Positions 11,691-21,543 of a stretch of DNA of 64,000 nt are shown in pieces (positions within the stretch are counted from its first letter, which is position 1; every line of letters starts with the position of its first letter). The position numbers and the translations under genes were made by a program. This DNA is from Hofstenia miamia (lineage: Eukaryota; Xenacoelomorpha; Acoela): contig SCFE01000087.1 in assembly GCA_004352715.1 (NCBI GenBank), positions 1,050,822 to 1,114,821 on the forward strand, written 5' to 3'. Under the pieces are notes generated by a model. It did not search any database and had not been told where the DNA came from. It worked only from the letters and a program-made list of their open reading frames with translations.

Positions 11691-12930
11691 TTTAAAGTTC
11701 AATTTGTAAAATTCAATTAATTGAAATCACAGGTATAATAGGTGATCAAGGAATAAAAAATTATATACATTAAGATATTCAGCACTGAACTTTAAATTTG
11801 TGTTGTCATAGATGCTTCTTGAAAATCCCAAAGAATTTTAAGGAGCATAGAATAGATAGTTTTAAGTTGTTTAGCATTTTTACTCTTAATGAGACTATAT
11901 TCAATGCCAATAATTCTTAGTATTACAGATGTTTCTCAAAGAGATATATGATACTAAAGTAAATGTATATACTCATTCTAAGTTTGAATATTTATATCTT
12001 TGTCTGCATTTCAATTACTTTTTTGAAGAAAATTCCAAGTTTAATTACGTTTTTCAACAATTCACAAAGAATTCAAGATTTTAGGCTATGGACTAATTCT
12101 GAGATTTTAGAGCTAGAAAGCATTTATTTGCAATCGTTCATTAAAGTTTTGTTTAAATAATTACTTTTTCTGGAATATTCAAATACTTTCTGAAATGTTA
12201 GCTTCTTTGTTCTGTTTGTGTGAAGTATATATTTAAAACATAGTTCAATTTGAAGTAGCATAAAATCTATGTTTATCTTGGCTAGTTTATCTAAACACAA
12301 GTGGAAATACTATTTTAGATTTAGTATATATTTTAAGCATGAATTAGACATTTTTGATATTTAGTAGAATAAAAAATTTGGGTTTTTCAGATTTGGTATA
12401 AGTATAATTATTCATTCAAGCATTGATTCCTATATTAATTAGTTATTGACAGTTGCACAAATTTCAGGTATCCAAAAAGTATGCTTGCAATTGATGAAAA
12501 GCTGATGCATAAAATAATAGATTTTGCATTATATTTTCAAGGGATTTTAATTCAAACATTAATTGATTTCTTTTCCAAGGCTTTAAAATTATAAGAACTT
12601 GAAAACCCTGTTGCAACNNNNNNNNNNNNNNNNNNNNNTTTGGTATAAGTATAATTATTCATTCAAGCATTGATTCCTATATTAATTAGTTATTGACAGT
12701 TGCACAAATTTCAGGTATCCAAAAAGTATGCTTGCAATTGATGAAAAGCTGATGCATAAAATAATAGATTTTGCATTATATTTTCAAGGGATTTTAATTC
12801 AAACATTAATTGATTTCTTTTCCAAGGCTTTAAAATTATAAGAACTTGAAAACCCTGTTGCAACACTTAGTGAACATCTAGGTCTGGTTAGTGAAAAATC
12901 AAGATAGTGAAAATCTGCAGCCAAATCTTC
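11690..12930 (+). repeat. Diverged repeat block, direct copy at 55,420-56,680; contains a gap-flanking duplication
   Basis: Landmarks shared in the same order with 55,420-56,680 include ATAATAGGTRATCAAGGA, ATTCCAAGTT, TTTTGCATTATATTTTCAA and TGAAAATCTKCAGCC. Within it, 12,392-12,617 is repeated base for base at 12,639-12,864 across 21 N (12,618-12,638). The large block is an old duplication or element. The exact 226-base repeat is almost certainly an unmerged assembly overlap. Confidence 0.65.
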
Positions 12931-13117
12931 CTAAACACTAATTATGATACAATCATTTTTGACAAATTTCCTTTTTCAATTTGCAATAAAAATCAAAGTT
13001 ACAACGTTAATTTTTACAAAAACAATTTGTAATTAATATTGTCGCCTACTTTTGTTGTTGATTGTATAATCCTACGGATTTTCTAACTTGCTAAACATTA
13101 AAATTTTAATTTATCAA

Positions 13118-13350
13118 ATGAAGTCACAAGAACTTAATCAAGAATTCGACAGAATCACTAAGAACGGTTTCTTCGTCCTTCACGTGAACTTGAAAACGAT
13201 ATGTATTCGGCAACAATCCTAAATTATATGATGTTTACAAAGGAAGTTAACGACAGGCAAATGTGGTTTGATTTCCGCAGAGAAAGTGGCAAAATGTATA
13301 TCATAACAGAAAGCCAAAGAAAAGAGGCAATTTATAAACGTTTCAAGTAA
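13118..13350 (+). pseudogene. Unrecognised coding-like remnant with one frame change
   Basis: An ATG at 13,118 opens MKSQELNQEFDRITKNGFF. A second plus frame, open from 13,162 to TAA at 13,350, reads RFLRPSRELENDMYSATI... then FTKEVNDRQMWFDFRRES... and ends EAIYKRFK. Its composition (evenly spread charged and aromatic residues, little Asn/Lys/Ile bias) looks coding, unlike its surroundings. Joining the two needs a frame change near 13,160. It lies antisense to the Eph gene, about 400 bases past the last exon I can see. No family is recognised; it could be a first exon, an old retrocopy or a transposon piece. Confidence 0.25.
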
Positions 13351-13748
13351 CCAGTAAATCATTTATGACAAAAATAATAAAATTGCAAAGTGTGCTTCGA
13401 ACATTTATTTATTCTTAAAAAACCTTTTAAAGTTTCTGGACTGACCTATATAGCAAAAGTAGAAACAAATTCAAAGGTAGTTGGCCATGAATTTTAAAGG
13501 CGACAGAAGTTGTCAGGCAAAAAGAAATACAAACTTAAATTGGAAACCAATTATCCTAGTACAGGTGCCGATTTAATAAACATATAAATTGACGCAGCAT
13601 TTAAAAAGAAAAAGTGATTTTTGAAATAACTACAAAGTTTATAAAGCGAAGAAAACATTTGACAAAGACTTAAAACAATCGAAAATAGAATATTTATGCT
13701 GTTAATATTTCATTAGAAAAAAAATATGTATATAGAAATTATAAATAC

Positions 13749-13931
13749 CTTTTACTGTTATGGAATGTTGACGAGTATTATACTTCCCAGCTGTAACCTC
13801 AGAAGTAACTACCGAAAGGACATATTCAAATCCTTTTGAAGGTATAAATTCTGAATTCATTTTGGGCGGTTTCCAAGAAACGGTTGCTTCACCAGCTTTG
13901 TTTTGAACTACTTGAATGCTTGGTATCCGAA
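13749..13931 (-). CDS. Eph receptor exon 8: second fibronectin type III domain, first part
   Basis: The acceptor is TTTTTTAG before 13,931 and the donor is AAAG|GTATTT after 13,749. The 183-base exon starts in phase 1, matching the phase-1 end of exon 7; the shared codon is GTT (V). It encodes RIPSIQVVQNKAGEATVSW, then KPP...GFEYVLSVV..., the A-B-C strands of an FN3 domain with the conserved Trp. The exon ends in phase 1 after ITVK. The second half of this FN3 domain should follow but was not located. Confidence 0.85.
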
Positions 13932-14276
13932 CTAAAAAACTACTTGTGAAATTCAGGAACCAATAGAACAACATAGATTGTCATAAAAGAACCATATTGC
14001 ACTAAATATATCTCTCTGCACTGCACACGTTCACATAGTTGCAGATGGCTGAACCGGCCAACTAGGATTGGACCATTTTTCCATTTTCTTTGGAAACTGC
14101 ATAATGAATTTAAAACAGCTATTTAGCAGAAGTTTAACTGATATTTTTGGGTCTTCTAAGGAAATTGAACTAAGTTTGGCAGTTAGCTTAAAATTTTTTT
14201 TCACATTTTCTACTCTGAAATAATGCTTAAATCCAAATTTCGGACAAAAATATGATAATATGCATAGTAAACACAC

Positions 14277-14551
14277 CTCGTTGAGGAGTGGGTATAACGA
14301 CCATTACTACAGAGGGTGGAACTTCCTTGTTAATCGATACAGCATTCTCCGCATATATTCTGAGCGTATAGTTTGTCGACAGGTAAAGTTCGCTAAAGTC
14401 TACGCGGTTATCGACAAAATGCGAAAGATCGTCAATAGAATATGAAACTCCATGACTATTACAAAGATCGCACTCAATCCGATACCATACTAAATGCGAG
14501 GGCAGCCATGAAACCGTCGCTGTAGTTTTCTGTACTTTTACAGTAACATTT
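14277..14551 (-). CDS. Eph receptor exon 7: first fibronectin type III domain
   Basis: The acceptor TTTTTTAG precedes 14,551 and the donor CGAG|GTGTGT follows 14,277. It starts in phase 2, completing a GTA codon with exon 6, and ends in phase 1. The protein NVTVKVQKTTATVSWLP..., YRIECDLCN..., FSELYLSTNYTLRIYAENAV, TPQR follows the Eph FN3-1 pattern closely: V-x-W in strand B, Y-x-(V/I)-x-C-x-x-C in strand C (a feature of Eph FN3-1), and L-x-x-x-T-x-Y-x-x-x-(V/I)-x-A-x-N. The paired CDLC cysteines argue strongly for Eph over other FN3 proteins. Confidence 0.9.
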
Positions 14552-15402
14552 CTAAAAAATATCTTTAGACTTGAGAAAAATTTCTTATAAATGCTACACA
14601 CTACATGGTATTTCCCAGAAACAGCTATATACATCAGCATATTAGGGGCTGGTCAAGCTGTAATGACATTTCAAATTAACTGTCAAAATTAAAGCTACTC
14701 ATTAAATAATGATAAATTTTTTTATTGAAATGTGTCATGCGTGACTCCCTAGTAGGTTCATCAATGACACGAATTTTTTTTTGAGAAATTCATTTTTCTT
14801 TAATCTATGAACACAAAACTAGTCGGTAAAGGGATTAACATCTCTTTTACAAGAATATACCCTTTACATCATAACATACTGTTCTTCTATAAAATACGAA
14901 TGTAATAACTGTTATGTTCATTTAGGATTAGTACACTATCTTATCATCAAAAATTGGCATAGTTGAAATGTTCATTCCATTACAAACTTAAAAAATTAAT
15001 TGGTTCTACATGGTAATGGAATTTCAATGGCCCTGTTTCCAGGGATTGATTCTACTTTTTACTAATTTTTTAACCTTATTCTCTATTAGTGCATTAACTT
15101 TATTGTAATTAGAGTCTTAGGCGCATAAAATATGCATTTATAATGAAAAAAACATAGTTTCCATTTTAATTTTTAACTCTAAATGCCAACCATAACGTGA
15201 CCAAGTCCATTACCTACATGCATCTTTGTTTCCTAAGATTTTTTGTAGATATTGCTTATATTACCCAAATTTTTTAAACCCTTTTTTAATATATTAAGAA
15301 ACTTTCTATTTGAGATCAAAGTGTAACATACAAGATCTGTAGAAAATTGATAATTTATTATACTAGTGCCACTTCTTACAACCAACTTTGAAAAATGCTT
15401 AC

Positions 15403-15596
15403 ACTGGCTTTTTAGGAGGCAAAGAGCAACCAGAAGAAGCATCCGATGGATTTGCTCTGTAATAACCATTTTTACATTTGCAAATATCAGGTCTTGAAAA
15501 AGGCGAGTCTTCTCGTTTAGTGTTCCTTGGGCATTGTAGACAAGGAGTGTTGCCAATTTCCGATTTGTAATGATTGTAGCCACACGCTAAACAATC
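15403..15596 (-). CDS. Eph receptor exon 6: EGF-like half of the cysteine-rich region
   Basis: The acceptor AAATCAG precedes 15,596 and the donor CCAGT|GTAAGC follows 15,403. It runs in phase 0 to phase 2. It encodes DCLACGYNHYKSEIG, NTPCLQCPRNTKRE, DICKCKNGYYRANPSD, CSLPPKKP, matching the Eph pattern CxACxxGxYK...CxxCPxxS...CxCxxGYYRAxxD...CxxPPSxP. The C-terminal PPKKP leads directly into the first FN3 domain. The first half of this exon is repeated at 15,721 next to a gap character. Confidence 0.92.
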
Positions 15597-15697
15597 CTGA
15601 TTTATGAAGAAAACAGCACTTTTATTGTAGCTGTTTCGAAGATTTTAATAAAATCAATTTTACAAAAAATGGAGAAGGTTATAAATTATATAAATGG

Positions 15698-15841
15698 TAT
15701 ATATATATATATATATATANTGTTCCTTGGGCATTGTAGACAAGGAGTGTTGCCAATTTCCGATTTGTAATGATTGTAGCCACACGCTAAACAATCCTGA
15801 TTTAATTCAAAAAACAGCACTTTTATTGTGGGCATTTCAAA

Positions 15842-15875
<34 letters not shown>
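15698..15875. repeat. (TA)n tracts around a partial copy of exon 6
   Basis: A TA tract (15,698-15,719) ends in a single N at 15,720. Bases 15,721-15,804 then repeat 15,521-15,604 exactly, including the exon-6 acceptor and about 25 codons. The copies diverge afterwards (TTTATGAAGAAAACAGC against TTTAATTCAAAAAACAGC), and a second TA tract follows at 15,844-15,875. This is either a second haplotype stitched in at the N or a real partial exon duplication. The N and the exact identity favour the assembly explanation. Confidence 0.75.
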
Positions 15876-15879
<4 letters not shown>

Positions 15880-16592
15880 GAATCAAAAGCCCTCCAAAAT
15901 AGTAAAATTTTGTAATTTTTTTTGGGAATGATTTGCAACTTAGTTTTTTGCTCAAATCGATACAGGAAGACTTTTCTTAAAAAACAAGTTTCACGTATCT
16001 GTATACATGTATTTTTAATGATATGCATGTATACGTGTTATCTTGTACACCTTCATATAATTGATATGCAATACTGGTAAAGTAAAAAGAAGATAGATGT
16101 TCTTTTGACTTAAAGAACATCATTGACAAGAAAATTTATAAGAAATGTAAGAAACGAGCACAACGCGAGTCAATGCACACTTGATTCTAGAACCCAGGTT
16201 TGCAAGAGTAGCAGAAACTTGGTCCGGCGTAAACTGAGCGATGTTCTTCAAGTGTTTCGAGTGATATTGAAACAAGATTGTTGCACACTTTTGCTTTCAC
16301 TGCTTCCCAAAACCAGAAGTCAACTGGCGATAAGTCAGATGAGTAAGGAGGCCACCATCTGTCAGAATTACGGTTGTTGGAACCGTACCGTGGTTTATTT
16401 CGTGCCCGTGCCTTGCTCATGCTCACATTAAAAACGTAAAAAAATATTCTTTTTATTTTAATTTTCTAAATCTATTAGTTTGCATATGAAAATCATTGAA
16501 AATTTTGTTTCTTGAACAATTTGTTAAACTATAGAAACAATTTGCACAGCCAAAAGCGTTTCATTCGTAGAGGTATAATCCAAAATGCCTTT
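15880..16592 (-). pseudogene. Mariner-like transposase fragment
   Basis: On the minus strand between 16,431 and 16,187 the frame reads RWWPPYSSDLSPVDFWFWEA then VKAKVCNNL, the block around the third catalytic residue of Tc1/mariner relatives (WPPxSPDLxPxDFxLWxxxKxxV), with Asp in the catalytic position. The rest of the transposase is absent here. A piece with the second catalytic motif in the same orientation lies at 17,475-17,800, on the far side of an inserted element, so both may be parts of one interrupted copy. Confidence 0.65.
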
Positions 16593-17474
16593 TACCCTCT
16601 GTCATAAAAGTTTGCGTGCATCGATTTTAATTTACTACGCTGATGTGGAAAAAGATTTGTAGTAGTAATATATAGTTATAGCAATATATGTTTTTGATTG
16701 GCTGCTGTTTTTTGGTTTTCTGTCAGTGTATAAATTAGGGGAGTAAGATTGTTAAAAGTCACTTGCACGACAATTGAATAAAGTAGAGCGAATCAACTTT
16801 CTGATCGTGATAGTTATATTACTTCGGAACCAGCGAATAAATGATAAATCTGCTGATGAAACACTACAAGATCTTTGTTAAGAATATACGATAGGACGAA
16901 ATTATCCATCCTCGATATATCAGAAATATCAAGATAGAGGTGATGTGCGATCTGCCCGTTGTGGCAATGCATACTGGATGGATGTTTCCCATGATGACCC
17001 ATTTTTCTGTCGACTTTTACAGGTACAAATTCTGCCAGAATGAAAACGTTTAGTTATTGATACCATACAATTTGATAATGCAACACATCATGTTGTCGAA
17101 AACGCTGAAGCATCACTGACAGCTGTAATGGCCTGCCGTCCCACTATTTGTGTCCAGAGGCAAACACCCCAAAGCCTGATGTAAACATTTTGGACCAGGG
17201 ACTCTTCCGTTTTATTGCTGACCGTGTGGAATTAAAAGATCTAACGAATCGAGAGAGTCTACACAACGCAGTCATCGATGTTTGGAACCGTTTGCGTCGG
17301 AGAGACATAATGAAGTTTGTGACTGGCCAGACAGATTGCACAACAATTAGGTGGAAATAGATTTGTCTAATCATAATTTTGTACATTGTTGACATTAAAA
17401 TAAAATGTAATATTTCTGGAAGAACTATTTGTATTCATATTTTTTATGCACGTAGACTTTTAGGACAGAGGGTA
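16593..17474 (+). mobile_element. Short Tc1/mariner-type element with TIRs, inserted in another mariner fossil
   Basis: The left end reads TA|CCCTCTGTCATAAAAG and the right end is its near reverse complement, CTTTTAGGACAGAGGG|TA. The match extends about 28 bases with a few mismatches, flanked by TA at 16,593-16,594 and 17,473-17,474. Inside, plus-strand frames hold a decayed transposase. About 17,150-17,358 reads PKPDVNILDQGLFRFIADRV and then NRESLHNAVIDVWNRL, resembling the D(L/V)N-x-LD-x-G-(L/F)F block after the third catalytic residue in mariner relatives. Stops upstream break the frame. At under 0.9 kb it is a shortened, inactive copy. Confidence 0.75.
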
Positions 17475-17822
17475 CATTCAACGAACAATTTATAGATCTT
17501 CGTGCTGTGCCGGGCTTGTGCTGGATTTTTTGAGGATGTCATGCCATAAGGTACTTGTGCCAAAAAATCAAGGCACGGTTCCACCACTGCCGCTGATCAG
17601 TCTATCACCAAATTTGCCTCGAAGAACTCCACCACTTTCTTTGCGACATGCGGAGGAGCACCGTCCTGTTGAAACGTTACAGATTGAAGTGCTCCTTTTT
17701 GCTTCAAGGGGGGAATCACGGGGTTTGCAGCATTTTCATGTATTAATCGGCATTGATTGATTCACGAAAGAACAAAAGCTCATTTCATTTTGATCTTCGG
17801 GCAATATTAAATATTTAAATAT
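17475..17822 (-). pseudogene. Mariner-like transposase fragment (second catalytic Asp block)
   Basis: On the minus strand near 17,690-17,600 the frame reads FQQDGAPPHVAKKVVEFFEAN, the canonical block with the second catalytic Asp, followed after a frame change by DRLISGSGGTVP, where relatives read DRVISRGG-x-x-WPPRSPDL. It then decays into stops. The 1000-base gap starts at 17,823. Same orientation as the fragment at 16,187-16,431. Confidence 0.65.
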
Positions 17823-18822
17823 NNNNNNNNNNNNNNNNNNNNNNNNNNNNNNNNNNNNNNNNNNNNNNNNNNNNNNNNNNNNNNNNNNNNNNNNNNNNNN
17901 NNNNNNNNNNNNNNNNNNNNNNNNNNNNNNNNNNNNNNNNNNNNNNNNNNNNNNNNNNNNNNNNNNNNNNNNNNNNNNNNNNNNNNNNNNNNNNNNNNNN
18001 NNNNNNNNNNNNNNNNNNNNNNNNNNNNNNNNNNNNNNNNNNNNNNNNNNNNNNNNNNNNNNNNNNNNNNNNNNNNNNNNNNNNNNNNNNNNNNNNNNNN
18101 NNNNNNNNNNNNNNNNNNNNNNNNNNNNNNNNNNNNNNNNNNNNNNNNNNNNNNNNNNNNNNNNNNNNNNNNNNNNNNNNNNNNNNNNNNNNNNNNNNNN
18201 NNNNNNNNNNNNNNNNNNNNNNNNNNNNNNNNNNNNNNNNNNNNNNNNNNNNNNNNNNNNNNNNNNNNNNNNNNNNNNNNNNNNNNNNNNNNNNNNNNNN
18301 NNNNNNNNNNNNNNNNNNNNNNNNNNNNNNNNNNNNNNNNNNNNNNNNNNNNNNNNNNNNNNNNNNNNNNNNNNNNNNNNNNNNNNNNNNNNNNNNNNNN
18401 NNNNNNNNNNNNNNNNNNNNNNNNNNNNNNNNNNNNNNNNNNNNNNNNNNNNNNNNNNNNNNNNNNNNNNNNNNNNNNNNNNNNNNNNNNNNNNNNNNNN
18501 NNNNNNNNNNNNNNNNNNNNNNNNNNNNNNNNNNNNNNNNNNNNNNNNNNNNNNNNNNNNNNNNNNNNNNNNNNNNNNNNNNNNNNNNNNNNNNNNNNNN
18601 NNNNNNNNNNNNNNNNNNNNNNNNNNNNNNNNNNNNNNNNNNNNNNNNNNNNNNNNNNNNNNNNNNNNNNNNNNNNNNNNNNNNNNNNNNNNNNNNNNNN
18701 NNNNNNNNNNNNNNNNNNNNNNNNNNNNNNNNNNNNNNNNNNNNNNNNNNNNNNNNNNNNNNNNNNNNNNNNNNNNNNNNNNNNNNNNNNNNNNNNNNNN
18801 NNNNNNNNNNNNNNNNNNNNNN
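17823..18822. other. 1000-base scaffold gap
   Basis: A run of exactly 1000 N. It hides the upstream part of the Penelope-like reverse transcriptase. Confidence 0.98.
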
Positions 18823-18823
18823 C

Positions 18824-19015
18824 TGGACTTTATATTTCTTTTGCATCACATTGTGAGTTGATACATGAAGGAAATACGATCAAAGCCGTCTTAAATTACG
18901 CATTTCTTACATGCTCATCATATGAACATCTAATAAATGCATTTGAAGCAATATCAAACATCTTATTAAGAAATGGATATCCAAAAAAAATGATTAAGTC
19001 GGTAATGGATATAAT
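18824..19015 (+). pseudogene. Penelope-like element reverse transcriptase, C-terminal part
   Basis: The frame coming out of the gap reads GLYISFASHCELIHEGNT, then AVLNYAFLTCSSYEHLINAF and ISNILLRNGYPKKMI. This matches the thumb/C-terminal RT region of Penelope-like elements, where the pattern is TG(L/T)xTxFxSFxPxxYKxGL...RAFxICSSxxxFHxEIxxLKxILxKNGYPxxFI. Catalytic blocks would lie in the gap at 17,823-18,822. The frame is cut at 19,016 by the end of a THAP-family element; the GIY-YIG endonuclease expected next in most family members is not present. Confidence 0.72.
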
Positions 19016-19862
19016 CAGAGGCGCACCCAGAGGGGGGGAACTGGGGGAACGTTCCCCCTTTCAACAGAGCAAAGATGCTTCCATTCCTCATGAAATATAT
19101 GCTAATATGATAACATAGTACACATATATTAAGCAATGCTTCAAATCTATCTGCAAGAGTAAGCAATAATTAATTTATATTGCAATTATTGCAATAATTG
19201 GAAATCGATTAATATATTGAATACTTTAGAATAAGAAAAATTACCAATAATTTGCAATTATTTAGTTTCACTAAGAACGTTCTCACAAGCATTAATGGAT
19301 GAAAATCTTGATGAAACATAATAAAGTCCCAGTTCGAAAATCATAATTGTCCTGCCTAGTAAATTAATACAGTATTGGCTATTGTATGTGTACAGCACAG
19401 TTGATGACCGAAATATATATTATGCTTCCAATACCGAATTCACTTTTTTATATATTGAAGGCATAACATTAACCCTATTTCGCACCATTGTTATTTTTCT
19501 GTCACACACCTCATATTGTGATGTCAAACCTAGAGATATTAAACAATGATCACAGTTTATACATAAGGTATCTACGCAGAACCAAATTTGCTTTTAGTGA
19601 TTACGACTTCTGCCAACATTTAACTTAGATTTTTCTTAGTGCTAACAGAAGTATGAAGCACTCGTAATTTTGTTTGTTATCTCACAACGATGTTTTTTCT
19701 TTTAAAAAAGTTTTTATGTGTTATGCTTGGTTCTTATGCTATGATTTCTTATCTATTATTTTCATTCCAATTATTGCCAAAAGCGAAACTAGCAATGAGA
19801 AATATAGCAATTTTGAATGAAATTTTCTATTAAATTATATTTTGCAAAATGTGAAATTAATT
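19016..19862 (-). mobile_element. THAP-family transposon, right end (copy E, antisense orientation)
   Basis: It begins with the terminal repeat CAGAGGCGCACCCAG at 19,016 and is the reverse complement of 49,700-50,538 over its whole visible length, with scattered substitutions. Shared landmarks include GCAATTATTGCAATAATTGG, the CGAATTCACTTTTTTATATA stretch and GCACTAAGAAAAATCTAAG. The other end lies in the gap at 19,863. A perfect 16-base palindrome GGGGGAACGTTCCCCC sits at 19,043-19,058, close to the terminal repeat. It interrupts the Penelope-like RT frame. Confidence 0.85.
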
Positions 19863-20862
19863 NNNNNNNNNNNNNNNNNNNNNNNNNNNNNNNNNNNNNN
19901 NNNNNNNNNNNNNNNNNNNNNNNNNNNNNNNNNNNNNNNNNNNNNNNNNNNNNNNNNNNNNNNNNNNNNNNNNNNNNNNNNNNNNNNNNNNNNNNNNNNN
20001 NNNNNNNNNNNNNNNNNNNNNNNNNNNNNNNNNNNNNNNNNNNNNNNNNNNNNNNNNNNNNNNNNNNNNNNNNNNNNNNNNNNNNNNNNNNNNNNNNNNN
20101 NNNNNNNNNNNNNNNNNNNNNNNNNNNNNNNNNNNNNNNNNNNNNNNNNNNNNNNNNNNNNNNNNNNNNNNNNNNNNNNNNNNNNNNNNNNNNNNNNNNN
20201 NNNNNNNNNNNNNNNNNNNNNNNNNNNNNNNNNNNNNNNNNNNNNNNNNNNNNNNNNNNNNNNNNNNNNNNNNNNNNNNNNNNNNNNNNNNNNNNNNNNN
20301 NNNNNNNNNNNNNNNNNNNNNNNNNNNNNNNNNNNNNNNNNNNNNNNNNNNNNNNNNNNNNNNNNNNNNNNNNNNNNNNNNNNNNNNNNNNNNNNNNNNN
20401 NNNNNNNNNNNNNNNNNNNNNNNNNNNNNNNNNNNNNNNNNNNNNNNNNNNNNNNNNNNNNNNNNNNNNNNNNNNNNNNNNNNNNNNNNNNNNNNNNNNN
20501 NNNNNNNNNNNNNNNNNNNNNNNNNNNNNNNNNNNNNNNNNNNNNNNNNNNNNNNNNNNNNNNNNNNNNNNNNNNNNNNNNNNNNNNNNNNNNNNNNNNN
20601 NNNNNNNNNNNNNNNNNNNNNNNNNNNNNNNNNNNNNNNNNNNNNNNNNNNNNNNNNNNNNNNNNNNNNNNNNNNNNNNNNNNNNNNNNNNNNNNNNNNN
20701 NNNNNNNNNNNNNNNNNNNNNNNNNNNNNNNNNNNNNNNNNNNNNNNNNNNNNNNNNNNNNNNNNNNNNNNNNNNNNNNNNNNNNNNNNNNNNNNNNNNN
20801 NNNNNNNNNNNNNNNNNNNNNNNNNNNNNNNNNNNNNNNNNNNNNNNNNNNNNNNNNNNNNN

Positions 20863-20894
<32 letters not shown>
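19863..20894. other. 1000-base scaffold gap followed by (TA)n
   Basis: N from 19,863 to 20,862 and a TA tract to 20,894. Apparent long frames through it are artefacts. Confidence 0.97.
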
Positions 20895-20898
<4 letters not shown>

Positions 20899-20995
20899 GA
20901 ACTCAAATCACTTCTAAAATCCATTTAGTTAAAATATGCTCAAACAATTTATTATATCGCTATAATTTTAAAAATTCATTACCATGGCATTCTAC

Positions 20996-21238
20996 AAAAT
21001 TTTGAAAATCTTTCTTTACTTCATATCCTTTGTCACAAGAGCAAAAAGTGGTAGGGGAATTTTTCGGGATTTCCATGATACCACTAATCGTACAATAGAC
21101 CTTTGGAGGTTGAGAACTGACTGCATGGTCAACACAATGACCTCGCATACTTACGTAAGATGAAGTCACTGGATACGTTTTATTAAAAACTGCAAGATTC
21201 TGGACTATGTTGTTGCAGTAGCGGGCACTCACTGTAAG
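20996..21238 (-). CDS. Eph receptor exon 5: cysteine-rich (sushi-like) region
   Basis: It encodes ARYCNNIVQNLAVFNKTYP, RGHCVDHAVSSQPPKVYC, then the C-x-C-x-x-GYE block (CSCDKGYEVKKDF). This follows the Eph pattern CPxxxxNFAxFxxT...(V)RGxCVxxA...PKxxCxxxGxW...CxCxxGYE almost residue for residue. The donor F|GTAGAA after 20,996 (phase 0) brings the frame directly onto exon 6 (DCLAC). A second candidate donor, 15 bases further on (G|GTAATG), would break phase. For the 5' end, TTTAG|CTT at 21,238 (phase 0) and GTGAG|TGCC at 21,227 (phase 2) are both usable, each pairing with a different donor of exon 4. Confidence 0.88.
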
Positions 21239-21543
21239 CTAAATTTACGAAATTTCAGAATTATTTAGTATTGTTTTGCAAAAAGAAGTTGGATCACCAA
21301 AAACCATGTTACAACAATTTCTATATATAGGTACTTTCAGTATAATATTATTTATAATCTTATATATATATAATACAATTTTTATACGCAATCCTCGTCC
21401 AATCTTAAAATTTTTTTACATAAATTGAAAATTATAATAAAATTTTTTTTAAAGGATACCAACGACTCGTTCATTCATTAAAAATTGTTTTAAAAAATTT
21501 AGGTAAATAAAGTAATGTATTGAGAAGCAATGCGAATTTTTAC

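Noticed and set aside
13100-13350. Searched as a candidate for Eph juxtamembrane or kinase exons on the minus strand
   Set aside because: Minus-strand frames are short and lack kinase motifs; the coding-like signal is on the plus strand.
15233-15583. 116-codon minus frame overlapping Eph exon 6
   Set aside because: Wrong frame. The correct frame gives the cysteine-rich Eph sequence with matching splice sites.
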